Assembly: GCF_024703895.1 (NCBI RefSeq)
Contig: NZ_CP087968.1
Span: 2,728,001-2,792,000 of the forward strand
Direction of reading: 5' to 3'
DNA length: 64,000 nucleotides
Source of the DNA: Nocardioides sp. B-3
Lineage (GTDB): Bacteria; Actinomycetota; Actinomycetes; Propionibacteriales; Nocardioidaceae
Positions within the stretch are counted from its first letter, which is position 1. Each line of letters starts with the position of its first letter. The position numbers and the translations under genes are program-made. Below are positions 9,874 to 19,434 of the stretch, in pieces. The notes beneath the pieces were generated by a model that saw only the letters and a list, made by a program, of their open reading frames with translations, did no database searches and was not told the origin of the DNA.

Positions 9874-10326
9874 TCAGGGGCCGTTGGAGCGGCAGGCGCG
9901 GCGCCGGAGCGCGGCGACGTAGTCGGCCGGTGCATCCGCCGCCTCGGCGGCGTCGGCCGAGACACCGAGGTAGAGCGCGGACGGCAGGCCACCCTCGTAG
10001 GCGTCCGGGACGTAGGCCCAGACGAGGACCTCGCCGCTCAGGGTGGACACCCGGACGCGGGTCTTGCGGTAGAGACCGGTGTCGGCGGAGTCCCAGCTGT
10101 CGAGGCCGGCCTCGTCCTCCGGTGTGACGTCGTAGATCGCGACGAAGACCTGCTCGATCGGGTCCTCGACGATGGTCGCGAGCGCGCCGTCCCAGCCGTG
10201 CTCCTCGCCGCCGAACGTCAACCGCCAGCCCCTGAGCCAGCCCGTGCTGCGCAGCGGCGAGTGGGGGCATCGTTCGCTCATACGGCCCGGGTCCGGGTTG
10301 GTCCCGTAGGCGGCATAGAGCGTCAC
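9874..10326 (-). CDS. Gamma-glutamylcyclotransferase-like (GGCT/AIG2 fold) protein
   Basis: An intact 150-residue protein with a GTG start ([16 protein letters not shown]). The [10 protein letters not shown] segment is the family N-terminal motif (YGSNL type) that forms the substrate-binding loop. [18 protein letters not shown] and [19 protein letters not shown] fit the beta-barrel that follows. Family members release 5-oxoproline from gamma-glutamyl peptides, but many bacterial ones have no proven activity. It converges with the NUDIX gene, with a 7-nt gap, and its start is 45 nt from the divergent lpd start. Many actinobacteria carry such a gene; specific function uncertain. Confidence 0.75.
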   Translation of the reverse strand: MTLYAAYGTNPDPGRMSERCPHSPLRSTGWLRGWRLTFGGEEHGWDGALATIVEDPIEQVFVAIYDVTPEDEAGLDSWDSADTGLYRKTRVRVSTLSGEVLVWAYVPDAYEGGLPSALYLGVSADAAEAADAPADYVAALRRRACRSNGP

Positions 10327-10371
10327 GGGGCAAGGGTAGCCGGGTCCGGCCCGGCCGATAGGGTGTGGCCC

Positions 10372-11775
10372 GTGACCGACACGCATTTCGACACCCTTGT
10401 CCTCGGCGCCGGCCCCGGTGGCTACGTCGCCGCGATCCGCGCCTCACAGCTCGGCCAGAAGGTCGCCGTCGTGGAGGAGAAGTACTGGGGCGGTGTCTGC
10501 CTCAACGTCGGGTGCATCCCGTCCAAGGCGCTGCTGAAGAACGCCGAGCTGGCGCACACGCTCCAGCACGAGAAGGCGAAGTTCGGCATCGAGGGCGACG
10601 CCACGATGTCCTTCGGCCCGACGCACAAGCGCTCGCGCGACGTGAGCGCCGGCATCGTCAAGGGCGTCCACTTCCTGATGAAGAAGAACAAGATCACCGA
10701 GGTCGACGGCTGGGGCACCATCACCAGCCCCACGTCGGTCGACGTGAAGACGAAGGACGGCGCCACCACGCCGTACACCTTCGACAACCTGATCATCGCG
10801 GCCGGCGCGACCGTCCGCCTCGTGCCGGGCGTGACGCTCTCGGACAACGTCGTGACCTACGAGGAGCAGATCCTCAGCGACCAGCTCCCCGAGTCGATCA
10901 TCATCGGCGGCTCCGGCGCGATCGGCGTCGAGTTCGCCTACGTCATGGCCAACTTCGGCGTCGACGTGACGATCGTGGAGTTCCTCGACCGGATGGTGCC
11001 GACCGAGGACGCCGACGTGTCCAAGGAGCTGGCCCGGCACTACAAGAAGCTCGGCGTGAAGGTGCTGACCAGCACCGCCGTGAAGAATGTCGAGGACACC
11101 GGCTCCGGCGTCAAGGTGACGGTCGCTCCGGCGGCCGGTGGCGACGAGCAGGTGCTCGAGGCCGGCAAGTTCTCGGCCGCCTTCGGCTTCGCCCCGCGCG
11201 TGGCGGGCTTCGGCCCGGAGAACATAGGCGTCGCCGTCTCCGACCGTGGCGCGATCGAGATCGACGACTACATGCGCACCAACGTCCCCAACGTCTACGC
11301 CATCGGTGACTGCACCGGCAAGATGATGCTCGCCCACGTCGCCGAGGCCATGGGCATCGTGGCGGCCGAGACCATCAGTGGCGCCGAGACGATGGCGATC
11401 AACTACGACATGGTCCCGCGCGCGACCTACTGCAACCCGCAGATCGGTTCCTTCGGCTACAGCGAGGCGCAGGCCAAGGAGAAGGGCTACGACGTCAAGA
11501 CGGCGACCTTCCCCTTCACCGCCAACGGCAAGGCCATGGGCCTCGGCGAGGCGGTCGGCTTCGTGAAGGTCGTCGCCGACGCGGAGCACAACGAGATCAT
11601 CGGCGCCCACATGATCGGACCCGGTGTCACCGAGCTGCTGCCGGTCCTGACGCTGGCCCAGCAGTGGGACCTCACTGCTGATGAGGTCGGGCGCAACGTG
11701 TTCGCGCACCCGACGCTCTCCGAAGCCGTCAAGGAAGCCATTCACGGCATCGCCGGCCACATGATCAACCTCTGA
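10372..11775 (+). CDS. lpd: Dihydrolipoyl dehydrogenase
   Basis: An intact 467-residue flavoprotein. The FAD site is GAGPGG at residues 12-17 and the redox-active disulfide is [12 protein letters not shown] with Cys43 and Cys48. The NAD site is [16 protein letters not shown], the second FAD motif is [16 protein letters not shown], and the C-terminal catalytic HPTLSE is present near the end. It is the E3 component that reoxidises lipoamide of the pyruvate and 2-oxoglutarate dehydrogenase complexes with NAD+. GTG 10372 gives the expected N-terminus. It is one of the few long genes here with no frame break. The stop overlaps the start of the next flavoprotein (TGATG). Confidence 0.95.
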   Translation: MTDTHFDTLVLGAGPGGYVAAIRASQLGQKVAVVEEKYWGGVCLNVGCIPSKALLKNAELAHTLQHEKAKFGIEGDATMSFGPTHKRSRDVSAGIVKGVHFLMKKNKITEVDGWGTITSPTSVDVKTKDGATTPYTFDNLIIAAGATVRLVPGVTLSDNVVTYEEQILSDQLPESIIIGGSGAIGVEFAYVMANFGVDVTIVEFLDRMVPTEDADVSKELARHYKKLGVKVLTSTAVKNVEDTGSGVKVTVAPAAGGDEQVLEAGKFSAAFGFAPRVAGFGPENIGVAVSDRGAIEIDDYMRTNVPNVYAIGDCTGKMMLAHVAEAMGIVAAETISGAETMAINYDMVPRATYCNPQIGSFGYSEAQAKEKGYDVKTATFPFTANGKAMGLGEAVGFVKVVADAEHNEIIGAHMIGPGVTELLPVLTLAQQWDLTADEVGRNVFAHPTLSEAVKEAIHGIAGHMINL

Positions 11776-13166
11776 TGCCCACCTCCTCCAACCGCGTCGT
11801 CATCATCGGCGGCGGCCCCGGCGGCTACGAAGCCGCTCACGTGGCAGCGCAGCTCAGGGGCCGAGGTCACCGTCGTCGACACCGACGGCATCGGGGGATC
11901 GGCGGTCCTCACCGACTGCGTCCCCAGCAAGACCCTGATCGCGACGGCCGAGCTGATGACCGAGGTGGCAGACTCGGCCGAGCTCGGCATCGACTTCGCC
12001 GACCACGAGGGCGACGCGGCGACGTCGATCAAGGTCGACCTCGGCAAGGTCAACGCTCGCGTCAAGCAGCTCGCGACAGACCAGTCCACCGACATCGCGG
12101 CCCGCCTCGAGCGCGACGGCGTGCGGGTCATCAAGGGCCGGGGTCGACTCGGCCCAGACCTCACGGTCACCGTCGGCGACGAGACCCTGCAGGCCGACTC
12201 GATCCTCATCTCCACCGGCGCCGCACCGCGCACCCTGCCGAGCGCGCAGCCCGACGGCGAGCGCATCCTCACACGGGAGCAGGTCTACGACCTGACCGAG
12301 GTGCCCGAGAAGCTCATCGTCGTCGGCTCCGGTGTCACCGGTCTCGAGTTCGCCAGCGCCTACCTCGCACTCGGCATCCCGGTCACCCCCGGTCAGCTCG
12401 CGGGACCGCGTGCTGCCCGGTGAGGACGCCGACGCCAGCGCCGTACTCGAGGAAGTGTCGATCCGCCGTGGCATGGAGGTGCTCGGGCAGTCGCGCATGG
12501 AGTCGGTGACACGGTCCGGAGACGTCGTCACGGTCCGGCTCACCGACGGCCGCGAGGTCACCGGCTCGCACTGCATCCTCGGCGCTCGGCTCGATCCCCA
12601 ACACCGCCGACCTCGGACTCGAGGACGCCGGCGTCGAGACCGACGACGGCGGCTTCATCAAGGTCGACCGCGTCTCACGCACGTCCGCTCGCGGGGTGTA
12701 CGCCGCCGGCGACTGCACCGGAGTCCTGATGCTCGCCTCGGTGGCCGCGATGCAGGGCCGGATCGCCATGTGGCACTTCCTCGGCGACGCCGTGGCGCCG
12801 CTCGACCTGAAGAAGGTCTCCTCCAACGTCTTCACCGCCCCCGAGATCGCGACGGTCGGCTGGTCGCAGCAGGCCGTCGACGCCGGCGAGATCCGTGCCG
12901 ACGTCGTGATGCTGCCGCTCGCGGGCAACGCGCGGGCCAAGATGCAGGGCGTACGCGACGGGTTCGTCAAGCTCTTCATCCGCCCCGGCACCGGCATCAT
13001 CGTCGGGGGAGTGGTCGTCGGACCGCGCGCCTCCGAGCTGATCCACGTCGTGTCCCTCGCGGTCGCCGAGTCGCTGACCGCGGACAAGCTCGCCCGGGCG
13101 TTCACGGTCTACCCGTCGCTGAGCGGCTCGATCGCCGAGGCTGCTCGCCGGTTGCACAAGGTCTGA
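11775..13166 (+). CDS. NAD(P)H-quinone dehydrogenase-like flavoprotein, LpdA type (frameshifted)
   Basis: A pyridine nucleotide-disulfide oxidoreductase homologue of about 463 residues. The FAD motif IIGGGPGGYEAA is near the start, the NAD motif is VVGSGVTGLEFA, and YAAGDCTGVLMLASVA lies near two thirds. The region that normally holds CxxxxC reads GGSAVLTDCVPSKTL, so only one Cys is present and the disulfide is missing. The tail AEAARRL lacks the His-Pro-Glu of lipoamide dehydrogenase. This matches the mycobacterial LpdA (Rv3303c) type, an NAD(P)H-dependent quinone reductase rather than an E3. Frame breaks lie near 11860, 12400 and 12590. The gene is coupled to lpd by TGATG. Confidence 0.85.
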
Positions 13167-13173
13167 CGCTCGG

Positions 13174-13642
13174 GTGTTGCCCGACCCCACGTCCAGACTC
13201 CGCTTCCGTGAGATGACGGAGACCGACCTGCCGGACATCACGACGCTGGACGTCGCCGCCTCGCGAGGGCCGGAAGGCTGGATCGCCCTGGAACCGGCGC
13301 AACTATGCCGAGCTCGGGTTCGGGTTGTGGGTGATCGAGACCCACGCGGGGAGTTCGTCGGTGACTGCGGCTTGACCATGCAGGAGGTGGACGGCAGCTG
13401 GTGGGTCGAGGCCGGTTGGCACGTGCGCTCCGACCTGTGTCGTCAGGGGTATGCGACGGAGGCGGCCGTGGCCGTGCGAGAGACCGCTCGCGTCGCCGGT
13501 GTCGAGCACTTGATCGCGATCATCCGTCCGCACAACGTGGCCTCGCAGCGGGTAGCGGCGAAGGTCGGACTCGTCCTCGAGCGCGAGATCGACAAGTTCG
13601 GCGGTCCGGCCCCCGGTCTTCGGCGCACGCCCGGGGCTCTGA
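13174..13642 (+). CDS. GNAT-family N-acetyltransferase (frameshifted)
   Basis: A GNAT domain of about 155 residues that begins LRFREMTETDLPDI and contains EFVGDCGL and GYATEAAVAVRETA, the acetyl-CoA pyrophosphate-binding region of the RimJ/RimL-like group. LIAIIRPHNVASQRVAAKVG is typical of the C-terminal half. Two opposite shifts between 13290 and 13355 scramble a short stretch; the alternate frame there reads RRNYAELGFGLWVIETHAG. A further shift near 13615 leads to a TGA at 13640-13642. A TTG or nearby codon must start it, since no ATG precedes the fold. It follows the LpdA-like gene by 7 nt. The acceptor is unknown. Confidence 0.75.
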
Positions 13643-13648
13643 CCCCGG

Positions 13649-14400
13649 TCAGGCCGTTTCGCAGATGTAGATCTGTAGCGCCGCGTCTGCGGTGAATGGC
13701 GTACGGGACCAGTCTCCGAAGCGTTCCACGACCCGGAGACCGCCGAGCGAGAGCAGCAGCGGCAGTTCTTGGGGGAAGATGCACCTGATCTCGAGCGGCG
13801 CGATCACGAAGTCGGGCTTGGAATCGGTCGAGAAGAACCACCTCCCGCGGGTCACCTGCGCGGCCGCGTCGTAGGTCTCCGCGACATCGACATGCACGAC
13901 GCCACGATCGGGATCCACGAACGACAACGCGTCGCGCCTGCGTCGCGTGCCGTCGGCTCGGGCAAGCATGTGCACGCTCGGGTTGAACACGTCGAAGCCG
14001 AGCCGCGCTCCGGGCGCCAGTGTCGTCGCACCGACCGGAAGCAGCGCACCAAGTCCTCAGCTTCCAGCAGATGGAGCAGTGAGTTCGCGGCGATGAGCAC
14101 GAGGTCGAACGTTCGGTCCAGGTCGAACTCGCGCATGTCGCCCTGCACCCACTCCACGTCCACGCCGCGCTCGTCCGCCTTGCGCCGAGCCTCGGCAAGC
14201 ATGTGCGGCGACAGCTCGAGGCCCGCGCACGGATGACCGTCGGACGCGATCGGGATCAGCTTCCGTCCCGTACCACTTCCGAGTTCCGGGACGGAGCCGC
14301 CTTGTTGATCGGCCTCGGTCCGGTAGAAGTCGACGGCTTGCTCTCGTCCGGGAAACAGTCGGTCGTACAACGTCGCATCCGAGTAGAACTGCTCGCTCAT
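13649..14400 (-). CDS. Class I SAM-dependent methyltransferase (frameshift near 14020)
   Basis: About 250 residues. Motif I appears as PELGSGTGRKLIPIA, followed by GLELSPHMLAEARRKA, VQGDMREFDLDRTFDLVLI and NSLLHLL, which is a standard Rossmann methyltransferase layout. The C-terminal half, VFNPSVHMLARADG to QIYICETA, is in another frame and contains a beta-rich segment with RGRWFFSTD. The start MSEQFYSDATLYDRLF overlaps the stop of the upstream GNAT gene (ATGA), so the two are translated together. The target is unknown; the motif-I Glu in place of the more common Asp (DLGCGTG) is only a mild variation. Confidence 0.8.
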
Positions 14401-14982
14401 GAGGTCTCGCTCCATGCCGGATCTCGGGACAGCGCCCACTCCTCGGCGAGCAGCGCATACTCCACCTCGTCCAGCCAGCCAAGGATCCGGTGCCACAAGG
14501 CCTTGCGGGCCACGCGCTCCCCGGCGCATGCCCGCGCGCTGGAGCACAGCTACGGACGCAATGTTGTCGGCGTTTGCGGCGGCCGTGACCCGCCGCAGGC
14601 CGAGCCCGTCGAACGCCGCGCACAGGAGTGCTCGCGCGGTTGCCGTACCGACGCCTCGTCCTGCGACCCGGGGGTCAACGATGTAGCCGATGACGCCGTC
14701 CGTGCCCGTGGGACGTCCGGGCTGACCGGGACCATCAACGACGTCGAGGAACCCCATCGCCACGACACGGCCGTCCAGCTCCACGACGCAGGAGTAGTCC
14801 GTCGGGTTGCTCGGTACGGCGAGCCACTCACGGCGCAAGTCGTCGGGATCCACGAAGGTGCGCACCATGAAGTGATTGACCCCGGGGTCGTTCCGGAAGG
14901 CCTGCAAGGCCTCGATGTCCGACGCGACGGCCTCACGGAAGAGGAGGCCATCTCTCCGCATCGGCCAAGGACCCTCATGCAT
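14397..14982 (-). CDS. GNAT-family N-acetyltransferase (frameshift near 14525)
   Basis: About 195 residues. DGLLFREAVASDIEALQAFR opens the fold and VIGYIVDPRVAGRGVGTATA is the acetyl-CoA-binding core. ANADNIASVAVLQRAGM follows. The frame then shifts near 14525; the expected end in the other frame closes with WALSRDPAWSETS and a TGA that overlaps the methyltransferase ATG. It resembles RimJ/RimL-type acetyltransferases that modify protein N-termini or small amines. The ATG at 14982 is the nearest good start. Acceptor unknown. Confidence 0.8.
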
Positions 14983-15068
14983 GGCCCAGAGCGTTGCAGG
15001 CCCACCACCGGGCGGCAACGGGATTTGGACCTTCGGCAGACGGTGCTCGCCGGGGCGGTGGGCCGCGA

Positions 15069-15896
15069 TCAGCGGTTCTTGCGTGCCTTCCCGGCGACTC
15101 TGATCCCCGCGGTCGAGGTGATGAACTTGTGGATCACCGGGTTGTTGACCTCGCCGTACACACCCGGAAACGCGGGTACGGCGCATCCGAGTCCGTAGCT
15201 GACGATGCCGACTCGGACACGGCGACCGTTGGCGAGGTTGCCGAACAACGGGCCACCCGAGTCGCCCCGGCAGGAGTCACCACCCAGTGTCTCGGCACAG
15301 AGCTCGGAGCCCGGTTGGAAGCCCATCAGCCCGTTCGTCACGCAGTTCTCGTCCGCGACCGCCTCGACGTCGACCGCCTTCAGGTTCGCCGAGACGAACG
15401 GCGAGCCGAAGAACTCCGTCCCCCAGCCGGCAACCGTGAGCGGCGCACCGTCCTGTTCGAGGCTGTTGTCCCTGAGCGGGACCAAGGAGATCGCCGGCGC
15501 AGCGATGTCGCTGGAGACGTGGATCAGCGCCGCGTCGAAGGTGCCGGTCTCCTCGTAGTCGGGGTGCACGACGATCCGGTCGACTGACAGGGTCTGCCCG
15601 GTCGAGAGATCGTCGATGTTGGTCCGGCCGACACCGACTCGGATGTCTTGCGGGTTGGTGTCCACCATGCAGTGGGCAGCCGTGAGCACCCACCGCTTCG
15701 CGACCACCGAGCCGCCGCAGAAGTGGCCGTCGCTGCCTGAGGAGCCCTTGTCCCGGATCGAGGCCATGAACGGGAATTCGCCGTCCCGGGCTTGGTAGCC
15801 CCCGACGATGGCTTCGGCTGGGCCGCTCGCGAGTCCTGAGGCGAGAGCGAGCCCGAGGCCGGCAACGCCGGCGGTCAGACGGGACGGGAGACGCAT
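15069..15896 (-). CDS. Secreted trypsin-like serine protease
   Basis: An intact 275-residue chymotrypsin-fold protease. The signal peptide is MRLPSRLTAGVAGLGLALAS and following residues, ending near GPAEA. The mature N-terminus IVGGYQ allows classical zymogen activation. Catalytic residues are His in LTAAHC, Asp in TFDAALIHV and Ser in GDSCRGDSGGP. The Asp six residues before the Ser (GGDSCRGDSGG) predicts trypsin-like cleavage after Lys or Arg. SYGLGCAVPAFPGVYGEV forms the conserved C-terminal part. The terminal AGKARKNR tail is very basic. It stands alone, upstream of the GNAT pair on the same strand with an 86-nt gap. Confidence 0.92.
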   Translation of the reverse strand: MRLPSRLTAGVAGLGLALASGLASGPAEAIVGGYQARDGEFPFMASIRDKGSSGSDGHFCGGSVVAKRWVLTAAHCMVDTNPQDIRVGVGRTNIDDLSTGQTLSVDRIVVHPDYEETGTFDAALIHVSSDIAAPAISLVPLRDNSLEQDGAPLTVAGWGTEFFGSPFVSANLKAVDVEAVADENCVTNGLMGFQPGSELCAETLGGDSCRGDSGGPLFGNLANGRRVRVGIVSYGLGCAVPAFPGVYGEVNNPVIHKFITSTAGIRVAGKARKNR

Positions 15897-16016
15897 GGGG
15901 GTCCTTCCAGTAGTGGCCCAGACCAGTTCCAACGACTCGACCGCCCTCGGGGTTATCCCGCCCGGTCGGGGTTTGCCCCGTTGAGTCCAAAGCGTGCAGC
16001 AACCGCGCGTATCGCG

Positions 16017-16030
16017 GCAGTTGAGTGCGC
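16017..16030. repeat. 14-bp direct repeat, left copy
   Basis: GCAGTTGAGTGCGC occurs here and again at 16955-16968. The two copies are in direct orientation and bracket the lipoprotein gene at 16037-16838. Identity ends abruptly on both sides. This could mark an inserted segment or be chance; no recombinase or inverted repeat accompanies it. Confidence 0.4.
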
Positions 16031-16036
16031 TCGCGC

Positions 16037-16838
16037 CTAGTGGCCGGGAACGGTCTTTACCGACGACTGAATAAGGGTGAGAGTCGTGCCCGGCTCAACA
16101 CACGGCATGCCCGGTTCGGCTCTTGTCGCTGCGGCTGCGCCCCCGGCTTCGACCAAGTCGCCCTCGGCAATCTCTCGGCCATCAGCGGTGACGACGACCT
16201 GCTCTCCATCCGGCTTCACGGAGGAAGTGAAACCATCGGGCCAAACGACACCCATCACCGTGCCGATGTGTGGGCATCCCCGGGACGTAAAGCCGAGCGC
16301 CCCACTGATCAGTGCCTTACGCGAAGGGTCGCCCGGCCGCCGGGACGACTTGCTGATTTCCACGCTGGTATCTGATGCGGTCGAGGTCACGAGGTCAGTG
16401 ACTTCGTAGCATTCCTCGTCGTCGATGCCATTTGGAATGGGATCGAGGCTGAGCGACCGAGGCACTCCCGTGTCGTCCACGACGTATTCGACCGCGTCGG
16501 GTCGGGCGGACTCAGCCAAGTCAACAATGCCTTGCAGGGTTGGAATCTCAGTAAGCTCCGGCTCGTACAGGGTAGTCGTCGTTCAGGTTTTCGACGGCCC
16601 GTACTTGTTCGTCGCGCACGGTGATCCGATAGTCCCCAAGCAGGCCCCGTTCACCGCACGAGGATGTCAGCGTGAATGCGTACGACTCTGGCAGCGTCAT
16701 GGCCACGTCAGTTTCGGTCGAGGTTGTCGCCGAGGCAGCAGGCTCAGCCGGGTCTGGTCCCGTCTGATCGCCACACCCGGTGAGCGAGGCGCACACGGCG
16801 GCGAAGAGCGTGGCGAACGCAGTACTACGTCTGGTCAC
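16037..16838 (-). CDS. Lipoprotein with DUF6174-like domain (frameshift near 16565)
   Basis: The N-terminus MTRRSTAFATLFAAVCASLTGC is a lipoprotein signal with lipobox LTGC, followed by an Ala/Thr/Glu-rich linker. YAFTLTSSCGERGLLGDYRI, VRDEQVRAVENLNDDYP and, after the frame break, VEYVVDDTGVPRSLSLDPIP with IDDEECYEV resemble the DUF6174 family of small secreted domains. A second part follows (SGALGFTSRGCPHIGTVMGV and DGEQVVVTADGREIAEGD) which I do not recognise. Rejoined length is about 267 residues. It is anchored outside the membrane; no enzymatic motif is seen. The gene is flanked by 14-bp direct repeats. Confidence 0.7.
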
Positions 16839-16954
16839 GGTAGAGAGACGGTTCTGCCCGGAATGGGTTCCCGATCACCTGCTCTGGTGCACCACGAGCA
16901 GGGATCCCCTCGTCGTAGTGCTGTCGGGCCAGCAGCCCTGCGCACCCACATCAA

Positions 16955-16968
16955 GCAGTTGAGTGCGC
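16955..16968. repeat. 14-bp direct repeat, right copy
   Basis: Second exact copy of GCAGTTGAGTGCGC, 938 bp from the first and in the same orientation. It sits in the 158-bp gap between the lipoprotein gene and the HNH gene, where I see no other structure. Confidence 0.4.
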
Positions 16969-16996
16969 ATCATGAAAGTGCACGCCTCGCGTTGGT

Positions 16997-18247
16997 CTAC
17001 GTGCGCCCGGTGAAGCGGTAGTCGCCGTTGGGGAGTTGTTGGGTGAGGTAGCGGGTGTCGTGGGCTCTGTGGTGGTGGTGGCAGCAGAGGAGGGCGGCGT
17101 TGTCGAGGTCTGTTTTGCCGCCGGCGGACCGGGCGTGGGGGTGGTGGGTTTCGCACCGGGGCTGCGGGGATGGTGCAGCCGTCGGTCTGGCATTGGTGGT
17201 GCTGGATCCGGATGGCCTTGCGTTGGGCGGCGGTGTGGAGCCGGCGGGATCGGCCGAGGTCGAGGATCTCGGACTTGCCGCTGAGGACGGCGGGCAGGAT
17301 CTTGGCCCGGCAGGCGAGCCTGCGGGCCTGTCCGGCGGTGATGGTGTCGCCGGTGTCGAGGGTCGCGACGCCGGACTTCTCCAATGACGCGGTGAGCTGG
17401 TCGAGGTTGAGGTGGACGGTGACGGTGGTGGCGGTGCCGCCGTGCGCGGGGAGCACGTCAGCGGGGAGTGCTTCGAGGAGGTCGCCCAACGCGAGGCCGA
17501 GGAGTCTGGCGGTGGGGATGCGTTCGCCGTCGTTCTCGGAGGCGGTGCGTCGGGGTGAGGCGAAGGCTTCGAGGTAGGTCATGAGCCGGGCGGTGGTGGC
17601 GTTGGAGATGATGCCGCCGATCCGGTTGGTGCCGTCGCCGCGCGGGGTGACCGTCAGTCGGGTGTGTTCGGTGGCGCGTTGTTCTTCGCGTTCGAGGGCT
17701 TTGCGTTCGGCTTCTTCGCTGAGCTCGGGCGCGACGACTTCGAGGACCTTGCTCGCCGGGCGCTGTAGTTCGGTGGGGGCGAAGTCGTCGGCGAGGCTGA
17801 TGAGGTGCAGCTCTGCCTGCTCGCGGACCTCGGTCGGGACTTCTTCTGGGAGGTCGTCGAGGGCGCGGGCGATGACGACGGCCCGGTCGAGGTTGACCCG
17901 TCCGTCGAGCACCGCGGCACCCAGTGCACGTGGTCGGTGTCGAGGGACCGGGCGAGGTGGTCGAGGCCGATGCTGGGTCGGTGGTCGTGGCGGGTGGTGG
18001 CGGCGTACCAGTGGCCGACGCGTTTGGCGCCGTGTTCGTCGGCGACGTCAGCGGAGGCTGCCATGACGGTGAGCAGGAGTCCTTGGGCGCGGGTGATGAG
18101 CGTGGAGAGCTGACGCATCGTGGTGGCTTTGTCGGTGGTGGGGACGAAGGTCGGGTTGAAGGTGGTGGCCTTGTCGAGCTGATCGGAAAGGCTCGCGACA
18201 ATGTCCAGCAGCGGGTGCTGGTGAACATTGTCGTGGGTGGTTTCCAT
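16997..18247 (-). CDS. DUF222 / 13E12-repeat family HNH endonuclease (frameshifted)
   Basis: About 416 residues. The DUF222 part starts METTHDNVHQHPLLDIV and includes AKRVGHWYAATTRHDHR and ARALDDLPEEVPTEV. The C-terminal HNH domain reads HHQCQTDGCTIPAAP, then in another frame ETHHPHARSAGGKTDLDN and LLCCHHHH, giving the paired Cys and His-Asn-His pattern. Frame breaks lie near 17925 and 17160. These proteins occur in many copies in actinobacterial genomes (13E12 repeat of mycobacteria); nuclease activity is assumed from the HNH motif and the biological role is unclear. The end at TAG 16997 follows from the corrected frame. DnaA-box-like repeats lie just upstream. Confidence 0.85.
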
Positions 18248-18294
18248 GACGTGATTCTACGCCTGAAAAGCATAGATTAAAACAGGTGTTCGAG

Positions 18295-18331
18295 TTATCC
18301 ACAGGCGAATTCGCGCATTTCGATATCCACA
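18295..18331 (+). repeat. Direct repeat of DnaA-box-like TATCCACAGGC
   Basis: TTATCCACA at 18295-18303 is a perfect DnaA-box consensus, and ATATCCACA at 18323-18331 differs at one base. Both continue into GGC, giving TATCCACAGGC repeated 28 bp apart. The surrounding 190 bp between the HNH gene and the sigma-factor gene is clearly richer in A and T than its neighbours. No dnaA, dnaN or plasmid replication gene is nearby, so an origin is unlikely. Confidence 0.5.
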
Positions 18332-18437
18332 GGCATTTCGCCCGAAAGTGGCCCACGATTGCGTCGCAGTGATGAGTTCTCGCGCCCGCATCCGTCATAC
18401 CTACGACAGGTTTCGATGAGGCGGAAGGATGACGGTG

Positions 18438-19371
18438 ATGAGCGTGGACACGCGGGTGGAGGAGCTGGGCATGGGCGAGATGGACGAGTGGGAGTTCTCG
18501 GGGTTGGCGCAGCGCCATCACCGGGAGCTGCACGTGCACTGCTACCGGATGCTCGGTTTGTTCGAGGATGCCGAGGACGCCGTACAGGAGACGCTCCTGC
18601 GGGCCCGGCGTCGGCGGGAGACCTTCGAGGGGCGGTCGACGTTCCGGGCCCGGCTATACCGGATCGCCACCAACGCCTGCCTCGACCTGCTCGCCAAGCG
18701 CCGACCGGACCCGGCGACCGGCGGCGAGGTGCTGTGGCTGCAGCCCTACCCCGACCGGCTGCTGGATGAGCTGCCCGCGGACGACGCCGACGAGCCGGAG
18801 GTCCTCGCCGTCGCGCGGGAGACGATCGAGCTGGCCTACCTCGTCGCCGTACAGCATCTGGCGCCGCGACCGCGGGCGGTGCTGATCCTGAGGGACGTGG
18901 GCGGCTGGTCGGCGAAGGACGTTGCGGAGACTCTCGGGGACTCGGTCAACTCCGTGAACAGCGCGCTGCAACGTGCCCGCGCCGACATGCGGGAGCACCT
19001 GCCCGCCGAGCGGCAGCATTGGAGCAGCGACGAGCTGGACGCCGAGACGCTGGAGCTCGTGCGCCGCTACGCCCACGCCGGGGCTGCAGGTCGGCCGCGA
19101 GGCGGTGGTGAGCTACTGGATCGAGAGCGGCTTCGAGCGGATGACGGGTCTGCGCGCCGTCCCCACCGCCGTGAACCGGCAGCCGGCCGTCGCCTTCTAC
19201 CAGTGGGACGAGGAAGAGGAGGCGTACCTTCCACTGACCATCGACGTCCTGCGGGTCATCGACGGCAAGATCGCTGAGATCACCACGTTCCACGACGACC
19301 AGTTCATGCGCCTCGGGCTCCCGACCCCCTCGTGGGGTACATCCGCGACGGCTCGTACGGCGACGACTTGA
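18438..19371 (+). CDS. ECF RNA polymerase sigma factor with shortened SnoaL-like domain
   Basis: Region 2 is seen in HRELHVHCYRMLGLFEDAED and FRARLYRIATNACLDLLAKR, and region 4 in LAPRPRAVLILRDVGGWSAK and VNSALQRARADMREHLP. This is the long ECF type that carries a SnoaL-like fold after region 4 (TIGR02960-like). After a frame break near 19080 the tail reads VGREAVVSYWIESGFER and RVIDGKIAEITTFHDDQFM, which is the second half of that fold. The first half between LVRRYAHAG and VGREAV, usually some 30 residues, is missing. ATG 18438 is preferred over 18429 because GGAAGG is then 9 nt away. No anti-sigma gene is visible. It may drive the secreted protein downstream. Confidence 0.82.
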
Positions 19372-19434
19372 CGACTGCCACGCTGGCGCTCCTGAACGCG
19401 GCCGACCCGGCTGCTGCCGAAAAAGGAGAATCAG

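Noticed and set aside
16997..18247. Mobile intron or homing element on the basis of the HNH domain
   Set aside because: The DUF222/HNH architecture is a free-standing actinobacterial family; no intron or target-site structure is present.
18295..18331. Possible replication origin
   Set aside because: Only two DnaA-like boxes, no dnaA, dnaN or parAB nearby, and no long AT-rich unwinding region.
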